NCBI RefSeq assembly: GCF_014358075.1
Contig: NZ_JACONT010000001.1
Coordinates: forward strand, 62,001 to 126,000
Direction: 5' to 3'
Length of the DNA: 64,000 nt
From: Sphingomonas albertensis
GTDB lineage: Bacteria; Pseudomonadota; Alphaproteobacteria; Sphingomonadales; Sphingomonadaceae
In this document: positions 24,817 through 32,859 of the stretch, in pieces
Position numbering within the stretch: the stretch's first letter is position 1
Layout: the number at the start of each line of letters is the position of its first letter
Translations under genes and position numbers: made by a program
Notes under the pieces: generated by a model
Databases searched by the model: none
The model's input: only the letters and a program-made list of their open reading frames with translations
Told to the model about the DNA's origin: nothing

Positions 24817-26451
24817 TCAGCCGAGCGAGCGGGCGGTGTTGATGACGTTGATGCCGTTGAAGCGCGCGGTCGAGGAGCCGTGGCTGACCGTCGACACCTG
24901 GCTCGGCTGACCCTTGCCGTCGAAGAACGAGCCCCCCATCCGGTAGTCGCGGGCGTCGCACACGCCGACGCACGCGTTCCAGAATTCGGGCGTGCGGATC
25001 TGGTAGGCGACGTCCTCGATCTGCTGGGTGATCTTGCCGTTTTTGATCTCGTAGAACAGCTGCCCGCCGAACTGCGCGTTGTAGCGCTGCTGGTCGATCG
25101 AAAAGCTGCCGTCACCGATGATGTAGATGCCGTTCTCGACACCGCCGATCATGTCCGCGACGCTTTGCTTCTTCTTGCCCGCCTCAAGGCTGACGTTGGG
25201 CATGCGCTGGAACTGCACGCTGGCCCAGTTGTCGGCATAGCAGCACCCGTCCGACGCGGACTTGCCGAGGATGTGCGCCTGGTCGCGGATCGCCTCCAGG
25301 TCGACGAGCTTGCCGTCGCGGATCAGGTCCCACTTCTTGGTCTTCACGCCCTCGTCGTCGTAACCGACCGCGCCGAGGCTGCCATATTGGGTCTTGTCGG
25401 CGACGATCGAGACCTCGGGGCTGCCATATTGGTAGCGCTGTTTGACCTTGTCGAGCGTCACGAACGAGGTGCCCGCATAGTTGGCTTCGTAGCCGAGCAC
25501 GCGGTCGAGCTCGAGCGGGTGGCCGACCGATTCATGGATCGTCAGCCACGTGTGCGAAGGATCGAGGACCAGGTCGTATTTGCCGGGCTTGACGGTCGGT
25601 GCCTTCAGCTTGGCCTGCGCCTGCTTGGCTGCGGCGATCGCGTCTTCCTTCATGTCGTAGGACAGGCCGTAGTTCACAACTCCGTTGGGCGACACGAACT
25701 TGCCCGAGGCGGCACCGTCGAGATACTCGAACCCCATCCCCATCGGAGCGGACAGGCCTTCGCGGGTGCGGAACTTGCCGGTCGCCTTGTCGATCGCGGT
25801 GACAGTCAGCGGCGCCCAGATGCGGTGGACGTCCTGGTCGATGTAGGATCCGTCGGTCGAGGCGAAATACTTCTGCTCGTTGACCAGGAACAGGATCGAA
25901 TTGACGAAGCTCGCGCCTGCGTCCGTTGCAGCGGCATTGACGCCGAGCAGCAGGTCGACTTTCTCCTTCAGCGGCACCGCCATCGCGTTCTTCTTGACGG
26001 GGGTCCGCCACGACACCTCGCCGACTCCGGGCGTCGGCGCGAGCTGGACCGGTGCGGTCTGCGACTTGGCGTTGGCCTTGGCGATCGCGGTGGCGAGCTT
26101 GGCGGCGTTGGCGACCGCGTCGACGGTCATCTCGTTGGTGGCGGAGAAGCCCCAGGCACCATTCGCGATGACGCGGACGCCGACACCCGTCGATTCGGTA
26201 CTGACGACGTTCTCGACGTTCTTTTCTCGCGTAACGACGAATTGGCGAAGGTACCGGCCGACACGCACGTCGCAATAGCTGGCACCAGCGCTTCTGGCGG
26301 CGTTCAGCGCGGCGTCGGCGAGGCGCTTCTTCACGGCGACGTCAATGGTGGAGACCAGTTCCTCGGCAGCGATCGCCCGCCCGAGGAAGGTCGGCAATAC
26401 GCCGCCCCCCAATATCAAGCCACTTGCGGCCAGGAAGTCCCGTCTATGCAA
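24817..26451 (-). CDS. TldD family metalloprotease with Tat signal peptide
   Basis: This 544-aa homologue of TldD carries the catalytic HESVGHPLELDR (HExxxH zinc site), embedded in LVLDPSHTWLTIHESVGH. It also has the C-terminal conserved stretch DGSFSIDQQRYNAQFGGQ and ACVGVCDARDYRMGGSFF, which may hold the Cys ligand. The N-terminus is a twin-arginine signal: HRRDFLAASGLILGGGVLP, with cleavage near GRAIAA. The best start is TTG at 26451, preceded by GGGGGAAC. An ATG at 26496 would add 15 residues before the signal. Ordinary TldD is cytoplasmic and about 480 aa, so export makes this a periplasmic variant. It starts the block that leads into DUF4159 and MoxR. Confidence 0.92.
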   Translation of the reverse strand: MHRRDFLAASGLILGGGVLPTFLGRAIAAEELVSTIDVAVKKRLADAALNAARSAGASYCDVRVGRYLRQFVVTREKNVENVVSTESTGVGVRVIANGAWGFSATNEMTVDAVANAAKLATAIAKANAKSQTAPVQLAPTPGVGEVSWRTPVKKNAMAVPLKEKVDLLLGVNAAATDAGASFVNSILFLVNEQKYFASTDGSYIDQDVHRIWAPLTVTAIDKATGKFRTREGLSAPMGMGFEYLDGAASGKFVSPNGVVNYGLSYDMKEDAIAAAKQAQAKLKAPTVKPGKYDLVLDPSHTWLTIHESVGHPLELDRVLGYEANYAGTSFVTLDKVKQRYQYGSPEVSIVADKTQYGSLGAVGYDDEGVKTKKWDLIRDGKLVDLEAIRDQAHILGKSASDGCCYADNWASVQFQRMPNVSLEAGKKKQSVADMIGGVENGIYIIGDGSFSIDQQRYNAQFGGQLFYEIKNGKITQQIEDVAYQIRTPEFWNACVGVCDARDYRMGGSFFDGKGQPSQVSTVSHGSSTARFNGINVINTARSLG

Positions 26452-26831
26452 CGCCGTTCCCCCAAATATTGCCCGCGAGTGTCCTCTGCGTGGCACGGTC
26501 CCTGATCCCGGTGAAGACGATCGCGTTTCGATCGTAACCTGTCCGATGGTCGGATCATTGCGCGCGTTTCGATAAACGTCAACACGGTGTTTTACCGAAC
26601 TGCTACAGTTGGTGCGTCAAGCCCGCTCGGACCCAGGAAAAGCCGGCCCGCCTCTACGGCAGCGCGTCGTCGTCAGCGGAAGCGAGCGTGCAGCCGGCCG
26701 AACCGGTCATGCCAGGAAGCATGTCGGCGTCCGGTACGTTCAGGTGGTAGCATGGCGCTGCCACGGTGGTGCCAGCGACCGGGAATGTCGGACCGGGGGT
26801 TATCGCTGCGCCGCATACGGTCTCATTCCCG
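26452..26831. other. Intergenic region upstream of the TldD-like gene
   Basis: This 380-base stretch lies between the LysR gene end and the TldD-like start, both on the minus strand. The open frames in it have biased Arg-rich composition and no domain. The part next to 26451 should hold the promoter of the eight-gene block. Between 26570 and 26610 the DNA is locally AT-richer (TAAACGTCAACACGG, TTTTACCG). I see no clear operator, terminator or repeat. Confidence 0.4.
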
Positions 26832-27740
26832 TTAAAGACCCAACGGATGCCGTTCGCGGATCAGGTCGATCAGCAGGCGCAGACCGGCGGGGACTTGTCG
26901 GCGGCTTGAATAATAGACGTAGTAACCGGGGCCGGTCGTCGCCCACTCGCACAGCACGGTGTGCAGTTCTCCGCGCGCGCAATAGGGGGCGAACAGTGGC
27001 TCTGGACCATACATCAGACCCGCTCCGCCGAGTGCTAGTCCGAGCATCGCCCGGCCTTCGTTGACATAGATCTTGCTAGGGACGCTCACCGCGAACTCGC
27101 CGTCCGGGCCTTCGAAATCCCATCGGTAGATCCGGTCGTCGCCTAGCCGGATGCCGAGACAGCGATGCCGCTGGAGGTCGTCAGGATGCTGCGGCTCACC
27201 GAACCGGTCGAGATAGGCGGGCGAGCCTGCGACCGCCCAGGGGATATCGCCCGAGATACGCTGCGCCACCATGTCCTCGGGCACGGTGCCGCCGTGGCGG
27301 ATGCCCGCGTCGAAGCCATCACCGACGATATCGACCATGCGGTCGGTGGCGACGATATCCAGGACGATGTCCGGATAGCGATCGGTGAATTCCGGCAGGA
27401 CCCGGCTGAGCAGGAGCGTCGCCGCATCGACGACCACGTTCAGCCGGATGCGACCTGTCGGCGCATCGCGGTAGCGGTTGAGATCCTCGACCGCCTGGTC
27501 GATCGCCGAGAAGGGCTGCGTGATGGCGTCGCGCAGGTCTTTGCCCGCCGCCGTCAGCGTTATGCTACGATTGGTCCGGTTGAGCAACCGCACGCCGAGC
27601 CGACCCTCGAGCCCCTTCAGCGCATGGCTCAGCGCCGACGCACTGACGCCGAGTTCCAGCCCGGCGACGCGGAAACTGCGGTGCTTCGCGATCGCCAGGA
27701 AATAACCGAAGTCGGCAAGATCGGACCGGCTGGTGACCAT
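26832..27740 (-). CDS. LysR family transcriptional regulator
   Basis: This 302-aa regulator has the N-terminal winged helix-turn-helix (residues about 5-64: FLAIAKHRSFRVAGLELGVS, then ALSHALKGLEGRLGVRLLNR) and a linker helix. The periplasmic-binding-fold effector domain runs from about residue 90 (GRIRLNVVVDAATLLL) to the end. It belongs to the large group near the DsdC/YafC-like LysR proteins that often control oxidoreductases or drug exporters. The cupin and MFS genes and the lost aldehyde oxidoreductase upstream on the same strand are likely targets. It follows the cupin gene by 24 bases, so it may be co-transcribed with it rather than divergent, which is unusual for LysR control. The effector is unknown. 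Confidence 0.94.
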   Translation of the reverse strand: MVTSRSDLADFGYFLAIAKHRSFRVAGLELGVSASALSHALKGLEGRLGVRLLNRTNRSITLTAAGKDLRDAITQPFSAIDQAVEDLNRYRDAPTGRIRLNVVVDAATLLLSRVLPEFTDRYPDIVLDIVATDRMVDIVGDGFDAGIRHGGTVPEDMVAQRISGDIPWAVAGSPAYLDRFGEPQHPDDLQRHRCLGIRLGDDRIYRWDFEGPDGEFAVSVPSKIYVNEGRAMLGLALGGAGLMYGPEPLFAPYCARGELHTVLCEWATTGPGYYVYYSSRRQVPAGLRLLIDLIRERHPLGL

Positions 27741-27764
27741 GTGCGGCTGTGTATCCTCAGGGCC

Positions 27765-28169
27765 CTACGCGGCCAAGCCCAGATACTGCGCATCGGTCAC
27801 CGGCTCCAGCCAGTCGACCGGGCTACCGTCCAGCGCTTCTTGGATCGCGATATGCGTCATCGCCGTGGTCGACGTGGCGCCGTGCCAGTGCTTGTGGGCG
27901 GCCGGGCACCAGATCACGTCGCCGGCGCGGATCTCGACGATCGCCTCGCCCTCGCACTGGGTCCAGCCGCAGCCGGCCGTGACGATCAGCGTCTCGCCGA
28001 GCGGATGGGTGTGCCAGTTGGTCCGTGCTCCGGGTTCGAACGTCAACGCTGCGCAGCAGTGGCGCGCGGGCTCCTTCGCGGTGTTGAGCGGATCGAGGCG
28101 GACCGTCCCGGTAAACCAGTCGGCGGAGCTCTTTTGCGATGGCTGCGATCCTGCGCGTTTCAGTTCCAT
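27765..28169 (-). CDS. Cupin domain protein, (R)-mandelonitrile-lyase-like
   Basis: This 134-aa single-domain cupin starts at [19 protein letters not shown], with AAGGA 8-9 bases before the ATG. Cupin motif 1 is visible as [18 protein letters not shown] and motif 2 as [17 protein letters not shown]. Together they supply the His/Glu metal ligands. The C-terminal [15 protein letters not shown] and [12 protein letters not shown] are typical of the small cupins annotated as (R)-mandelonitrile lyase or TM1287-like. These occur next to LysR regulators and carboxymuconolactone decarboxylases or MFS exporters. The true substrate is unknown, and the named lyase activity applies to only a few characterised members. 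An upstream extension into 28334 has no support. Confidence 0.9.
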   Translation of the reverse strand: MELKRAGSQPSQKSSADWFTGTVRLDPLNTAKEPARHCCAALTFEPGARTNWHTHPLGETLIVTAGCGWTQCEGEAIVEIRAGDVIWCPAAHKHWHGATSTTAMTHIAIQEALDGSPVDWLEPVTDAQYLGLAA

Positions 28170-28210
28170 GATCGTACATCCTTGGATGTTCGGCCCGGCG
28201 CATCCTCGCG

Positions 28211-28368
28211 TCAGGCGATGTCGGGCAGGCGGTCGAGAGGCATGTCGAACGTTAGCGGGCGTAGTCGCGGATGCGCACGCCGGTCGCGTTGTAGACTGCG
28301 TTCGCGACCGCGGCGCTGCCGGCGAGCAGTCCACGGCGCGACACTTCGAGTTCGGGGACTTCCGACAT
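28211..28368 (-). pseudogene. Scar of a molybdopterin aldehyde oxidoreductase large subunit (both ends, middle deleted)
   Basis: Starting at the ATG at 28368, with GGAAGGAAA upstream, the frame reads [17 protein letters not shown], a Tat-signal start typical of IorB-like aldehyde oxidoreductases. It then passes at once into [17 protein letters not shown], which is the extreme C-terminus of such enzymes. Some 700 codons are missing between. After RIRDY a one-base shift breaks the frame; the neighbouring frame continues [14 protein letters not shown] to the stop at 28211. The intact enzyme would use molybdopterin cytosine dinucleotide in the periplasm. The remnant cannot be functional. Gene type is inferred from these two ends only. 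Confidence 0.65.
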
Positions 28369-28514
28369 GAAACTCAATTTCCTTCCCGACCAGCTCGCGC
28401 CCGGCCGGCATGCTTGCGGGGCTTGGACCCAGGTGAGCGTCTGTTGAGTGGATACCAACGCGGCGCTGCGACTTTCGTGTCGGTGTCGTGGCTCAATGGA
28501 GCAGTGAGGATCGC

Positions 28515-29735
28515 TCATCGGCGGGCGGCAATGGTGCGGTCGTGTCGTGCAACGGTGAGCGCTGCGATCGCCGCCACGCCTAGCAGTGCGGCGCTGGTGA
28601 GAAACTCGGGCACGGCGCCGGCGGTGTCGTACACCACGCCGCCGACGGTCGCGCCGAGCGTGATCGCCAACTGGACCACCGCGACCATCAGGCCGCCGCC
28701 CGCTTCGGCGTCTTCGGGCAGGGTCCGGGCGAGCCAGGTCCACCAGCCGACCGGCGCCGCGGTTCCGGCAAAGCCCCATATCGCGAGCAACCCGGCCGTC
28801 GCGATCGCCGACCCGCCGAACAGGGCGAGGCCGATCGCGACTGCTGCCATCGCCGCCGGGAGCATCCAGAGCGTGACGAAGAGGCGCTTGACGACGAGCC
28901 GACCGATCACGACGGTCCCGATGAAGCCGGACGCGCCGACGGTAAGCAGCATGACCGAGAGCATGACCACGCTGACGTGCGTGACCTGTTCGAGGAACGG
29001 CCGCAGATACGTGAACAGCGCGAATTGCCCGACGAACAGCATGGCGACCGCAAACAGTCCGAGCAGAACCGCCCTGCTGCGCAGCAACTCGAGCATTGCA
29101 CGCGCCGACTGACGTTCGGCGACGGGGAGCTTGGGTAGTACGATCGCCTGCCAGACGAGTGCCCCGACCGCGACCGGCACCACGCAGAGGAACGCGCGGC
29201 GCCAGCCGATCAGGCTGCCAAGAAAACTCCCGAGCGGCGCGGCGAGCGCGGTCGCCAGCGCGGTTCCGCCGCTGATGATCGCCAGCGCCTTGCCGACCAA
29301 ATCCTCGGGCACCAGCCGGATCGCGATCGCCGCCGACATCGACCAGAACCCGCCGATCGCGACACCGAGCAGCGCGCGCCCCGTCATGAACACCAGGTAG
29401 CTCGGCGCAAACGCGACCATGATGCCCGAGACGATCAGTATGGCGATCAGCGCGAGCACGACGCGGCGGCGGTCGATCCTTCCGAGCAGTACCGAGAACG
29501 AAAGGCTCGTGACGACCGCGAACACACCCGAGATCGCGATCGCCTGCCCGGCCTGCCCCTCGGTCAGACGCAATGTCTTCGCGATCGGGCTGAGGAGGCT
29601 GACCGGCAGGAATTCGGAAGCGACGAGCACGAAGCTGCACAGCGCCATCGCGTACACGGCGCCCCAGCGTGGCGGCGTGGCATCGCCTTCCGCCGTCTCG
29701 AGTCTGGTCGCTGGAGTGGCAACGAGGGTGGCCAT
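28515..29735 (-). CDS. MFS transporter, DHA1 family (AraJ/SotB-like exporter)
   Basis: This 406-aa twelve-span major facilitator has its start at 29735 (MATLVATPATRLE) with AGAAGGA 9 bases upstream. Longer in-frame starts are not supported by spacing. The first spans contain LCSFVLVASEFLPVSLLSPI, and the loop between spans 2 and 3 has LLGRIDRRRVVL, the MFS A-motif region in DHA1 form. GRALLGVAIGGFWSMSAAIA marks span 4. These features match sugar/arabinose efflux-type exporters (AraJ, SotB, NepI). It probably expels a small hydrophilic or toxic compound. Scars of aldehyde-oxidoreductase genes lie on both sides, and the LysR/cupin pair is downstream on the same strand. Confidence 0.93.
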   Translation of the reverse strand: MATLVATPATRLETAEGDATPPRWGAVYAMALCSFVLVASEFLPVSLLSPIAKTLRLTEGQAGQAIAISGVFAVVTSLSFSVLLGRIDRRRVVLALIAILIVSGIMVAFAPSYLVFMTGRALLGVAIGGFWSMSAAIAIRLVPEDLVGKALAIISGGTALATALAAPLGSFLGSLIGWRRAFLCVVPVAVGALVWQAIVLPKLPVAERQSARAMLELLRSRAVLLGLFAVAMLFVGQFALFTYLRPFLEQVTHVSVVMLSVMLLTVGASGFIGTVVIGRLVVKRLFVTLWMLPAAMAAVAIGLALFGGSAIATAGLLAIWGFAGTAAPVGWWTWLARTLPEDAEAGGGLMVAVVQLAITLGATVGGVVYDTAGAVPEFLTSAALLGVAAIAALTVARHDRTIAARR

Positions 29736-29940
29736 GTCGGCGCGTCCTTCTGTCGGTTCGGGAGTGCCCGGACGATCCATGCGCAGGCACATGGCTTCGT
29801 TCGAGCGCTGGCGGCCGCAACGGGGTTGCACGGCGGATCCGCACTATAAGCCGCCGGATTCGCGCGAACAATTTGCCGCGTCGTTGATGCAGCGATGAGC
29901 TGGGCTCATCATGGTGGCATCAATCGGTCGCGGGCACGGT

Positions 29941-30129
29941 TCAGGCGAGCCCGATGGTATTCAACATCCGGTCCAAGGTGATCGGGAGGCTGCGAATGCA
30001 CTTACCGTGCACACGATAGACCGCGTTGCCGACCGCAGGCGCGACGCCGACGAGATCGATCCCAGAACCAGGCGCCAATCTAGCGTCTCGCGCGAACGGT
30101 CCGTGGCAACCGAAATCCGGTGCCGACCG
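29941..30129 (-). pseudogene. Second aldehyde oxidoreductase remnant (C-terminal end only)
   Basis: On the minus strand, 62 codons between a TAA at 30130-30132 and the TGA at 29941-29943 read RSAPDFGCHGPFARDARLAP, then GSGIDLVGVAPAVGNAVYR, then VHGKCIRSLPITLDRML. The end has the same 'APAVGNAV-x-x-x-G-x-x-IR-LPIT' layout as the last residues of xanthine-dehydrogenase-type large subunits, and it resembles the scar at 28211-28368. There is no start codon or upstream catalytic region. I interpret it as what is left of a second, paralogous gene. Its upstream edge overlaps the region just before the lipoprotein gene on the other strand. Confidence 0.55.
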
Positions 30130-30169
30130 TTAAGCATACGTGCTGGGTCGTTCCATCTCTCATATCCGG

Positions 30170-31270
30170 ATGCGATACCTCGCAGCGATCGGCCTGCTGG
30201 CGTGCTCGTCGGCGTGTACGACCTTGCCACCACCGCTCATGCAGACATGCCTGCCCCCGTCGACCGCATCGGCTGCACAAATGTCGCTCTCGGCGGATGG
30301 CGCCCGCGCCAGCACGACCTTCGACGTCCTGACATTCAATATCGAAGGTCTGGGATGGCCGGCGCGAGCGAAGCGTGGTCCGGCGCTGGCGCGGATCACG
30401 GCAGCGCTTCGGCAGATGGAGGCCCAGGGCGATGCGCCGGACATCGTCATGGTGCAGGAGATGTTCAGCAAGGCTGCGGTCCGGGCGGTCACGGGCATCG
30501 GCTATCCCAACATGGTTTTCGGGCCGTCACGCACCCAGCGCAAGAGCCTGCCGGGCGCTGATCGCATGGGGGGACCGTATCGGTGGAAGAAGGGCGAGCT
30601 CGGCTTGCACATGGTCGGTTCGGGCCTTGCCATCCTGAGCCGCTACCCGATCGTCGAGACCCGCTCCGAACCGTTCGGACGTCGCCGGTGCGCGGGCCTG
30701 GACTGCCTCGGCAACAAGGGCGTTCTCTATGCGCGGGTGGCGATCCCGGGCGTGCCCGGTGCGATCAACCTCTTCAATACCCATCTGAATTCACAGCGCT
30801 CGTCGCGCGTGTCGCCCCGGCGCCACGCGCGCGCGCACCGCCTTCAGGTCGACGAACTCGGCGCCTTCATTTCCGTGGTGGGCGACCAGAACGTGCCGAC
30901 GATCCTCGGCGGCGACTTCAACATGAAGGACTCGGCGATCCGGTTCGAACGGTTTCGGAACGTGACGGAGCCGTTCGAGATCGTGCAGGAATGGTGCACC
31001 GCCAACCCGCTGCCCTGCGATACGCGCATATCATGGGATGGCGACGAGCCATGGATGGACACCCAGGATCTCCAGCTCTTCGAAAGCGGTTCCACGGTCA
31101 CCGTGACTCCGATCCGCGTCGAGGCGGTCTTCGATGGCTCGGCGGGCAGCCCTCGATTGTCGGATCATGACGGGTTTCGGGTAACCTACAGGGTAAGTTG
31201 GCCCGCTCGCGCTCGGTCTCGCATGGGTAGCGCGGAGGCCTTGCCGAGCTGTGGTGGTCGAGCAGGCTGA
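30170..31270 (+). CDS. Lipoprotein of the endonuclease/exonuclease/phosphatase family
   Basis: This protein of 366 aa has a lipobox at its N-terminus (MRYLAAIGLLACSSACTT, Cys at position 12), so it is an envelope lipoprotein. The ATG at 30170 is chosen because it gives this signal; an earlier ATG at 30140 adds ten residues. EEP-fold motifs appear in order: LTFNIEGLG, VMVQEMF (metal-binding Glu), FNTHLNSQ, GGDFNMKD (Asp/Asn) and SDHDGF (Asp-His). The catalytic set for a Mg-dependent phosphodiesterase is therefore complete. Substrates of this fold include DNA, sphingomyelin and inositol phosphates. Cysteine pairs (RRCAGLDC, WCTANPLPC) suggest disulfides, in line with export. No partner gene is adjacent. 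Confidence 0.9.
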   Translation: MRYLAAIGLLACSSACTTLPPPLMQTCLPPSTASAAQMSLSADGARASTTFDVLTFNIEGLGWPARAKRGPALARITAALRQMEAQGDAPDIVMVQEMFSKAAVRAVTGIGYPNMVFGPSRTQRKSLPGADRMGGPYRWKKGELGLHMVGSGLAILSRYPIVETRSEPFGRRRCAGLDCLGNKGVLYARVAIPGVPGAINLFNTHLNSQRSSRVSPRRHARAHRLQVDELGAFISVVGDQNVPTILGGDFNMKDSAIRFERFRNVTEPFEIVQEWCTANPLPCDTRISWDGDEPWMDTQDLQLFESGSTVTVTPIRVEAVFDGSAGSPRLSDHDGFRVTYRVSWPARARSRMGSAEALPSCGGRAG

Positions 31271-31300
31271 GCCGCCGTAAGAGCCGCGGAAATTCCGCGA

Positions 31301-32599
31301 TTATCGGTGCGGTTCCGCTTTGGGGGCCATTTCCCCGCCCGGCGGCGAGTGAAAGCGCAGATCGCGCTGGGGCACCGGGATAGTGACGCCGTGTTCCTTG
31401 AACAGGTCCCAGATGCGAAAGAACACGTCGCTCGTGACATTGCCGACCCCGGCCTCGGGGCTGTCGATCCAGATCCGCAGATCGAACTCGACGCCGTTGT
31501 CGCCGAATTCCTTGATCCAGCAAACGGGCGCGGGTTCGGTGAGCACGCGAGGCGAGACCGACGCGGCCTCGACGGCGAGCCGTTGCGCCAGCCGCAGGTC
31601 GCAATCGAACGATACCCGAAATCCGACATGAACCCTGACGTCCCGGCTCGAGAAGGACCAGTTCTCGACTTCGTCGGTCATCAGCCGTTCGTTCGGGATC
31701 AGATGCTCCTTGCCGTCACGGGTCAGCACCGAGACTGCGCGAACGCCGATCTTGTTGACCCAGCCGAAGGTATCGCCGACCGCGATGACGTCGCCGGGCT
31801 TGATCGATCGGTCGAGTAGCAGGATGAGCCCCGCGATCAGATTGCCGAGCGTCTTCTGCAGGCCGAAACCGATCGCCAGACCGAACGCTCCCGAGAACAC
31901 GGCCAGCGCGGTGAGATCGATGCCGAGCAGGTCGATGCCGACGAAGATCGCGACGGTGACGACCGCGATCTGGGCGAGTTTCTGGAACAGCACGCGTTGC
32001 GCCGCATCGAGCAGCCGGGCCTGTCCGATCCCGCGCAGGATCAGGCCGAGCAGCGCGCGCGCGGCGAGAAACAGCAGGAGCGACAAGCCGACCGCGTTGA
32101 CGATGTCGAGCAGCGAGATGCGGCGGGTGCCGACCCCCATGCTGGCGCGGTCCAGTCCTGCGATCAACGGGGTCATGCCGCCCAGCCGACTTGCCAGCAC
32201 GATTAGGAACAAGGTGGCCGCGATCAGCGATGCGGGTCGGCTTTGCAGGCCAAGCGCGCGGCCGAATTCATAGGCCAGGACGGCAACGGCGATGCCGAGA
32301 CCCGCAGCAAGGAGAAGATCCGCGCCGGGGTTCAGCCCACGGACGCCGAGAAACGCAGTCAGGACCAGCGCCGTCACGCCGGCGCGGGTGATCGCCATCA
32401 GTCGCGGCGCAATCACGTCGGCATGTCGCGGCGCCAAAGCGGGCAGGAGATACCGACAGGCAAGGCGCGCCGCGACGATCCCCAGCAGCAACGCCGTGCT
32501 CAGGATCGCGACTGCCGCGATCAGGTCATGAAACGGCAGCGCCGTCCATTGGTCCAGATAGGTCTGCCACCAGGCATCGTGTTCCAACCGGTTCTCCAA
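31301..32599 (-). CDS. Mechanosensitive ion channel, MscS family
   Basis: This 432-aa channel protein is preceded by AAGGAG, 6 bases before a TTG at 32599. That start gives LENRLEHDAWWQTYLDQW and is preferred, because no suitable ATG exists and the frame further upstream is unlike protein. Five or six spans precede the MscS core. The pore-lining helix and signature are clear: FGLAIGFGLQKTLGNLIAG, then LLLDRSIKPGD. The beta domain follows (VGDTFGWVNKIGVRAVSV, then HLIPNERLM), and the C-terminal alpha/beta domain ends near PQRDLRFHS. MscS-type channels release solutes on hypo-osmotic shock. The extra N-terminal spans place it with the larger MscS-like proteins. It converges on the lipoprotein gene. 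Confidence 0.93.
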   Translation of the reverse strand: MENRLEHDAWWQTYLDQWTALPFHDLIAAVAILSTALLLGIVAARLACRYLLPALAPRHADVIAPRLMAITRAGVTALVLTAFLGVRGLNPGADLLLAAGLGIAVAVLAYEFGRALGLQSRPASLIAATLFLIVLASRLGGMTPLIAGLDRASMGVGTRRISLLDIVNAVGLSLLLFLAARALLGLILRGIGQARLLDAAQRVLFQKLAQIAVVTVAIFVGIDLLGIDLTALAVFSGAFGLAIGFGLQKTLGNLIAGLILLLDRSIKPGDVIAVGDTFGWVNKIGVRAVSVLTRDGKEHLIPNERLMTDEVENWSFSSRDVRVHVGFRVSFDCDLRLAQRLAVEAASVSPRVLTEPAPVCWIKEFGDNGVEFDLRIWIDSPEAGVGNVTSDVFFRIWDLFKEHGVTIPVPQRDLRFHSPPGGEMAPKAEPHR

Positions 32600-32800
32600 T
32601 GCGAGCTCCTTGGCGTCGTTCGCCCGACAATCACCCCGACAACACAATGGTATGCACGTCTGGTAGCCCGACCTGTGGTAGCCAGAATCGGCGCCCCGGT
32701 CAGCCCTTGTCGTCATGCCTCATTGCCGCATCGCACTTCGCGTAGATCGCGGGGGCACGCGGTCAGCGACCGGTGCGGAGCACACCATTAAGATCGAGAG

Positions 32801-32819
32801 CCGCCGCCGTCGGCGGCGG
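32801..32819. terminator. GC hairpin downstream of the ABC operon
   Basis: An 8-bp perfect stem CCGCCGCC/GGCGGCGG with a 3-base loop lies about 40 bases past the stop of the last DUF3526 gene (minus strand). No T-run follows on that strand, so it is a possible rather than certain terminator. Confidence 0.4.
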
Positions 32820-32859
32820 TTCCTGATGGAGGGCCATGCCGCGGACCGCGCCTTTGCCG

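Noticed and set aside
26497..26831. Arg-rich open frames in the gap between the LysR and TldD-like genes
   Set aside because: No ribosome site and no recognised domain; they are best explained as chance frames.
30140..30169. Upstream ATG for the lipoprotein phosphatase-fold gene
   Set aside because: Starting there places ten extra polar residues before the lipoprotein signal. The ATG at 30170 gives a normal lipobox signal of correct length.
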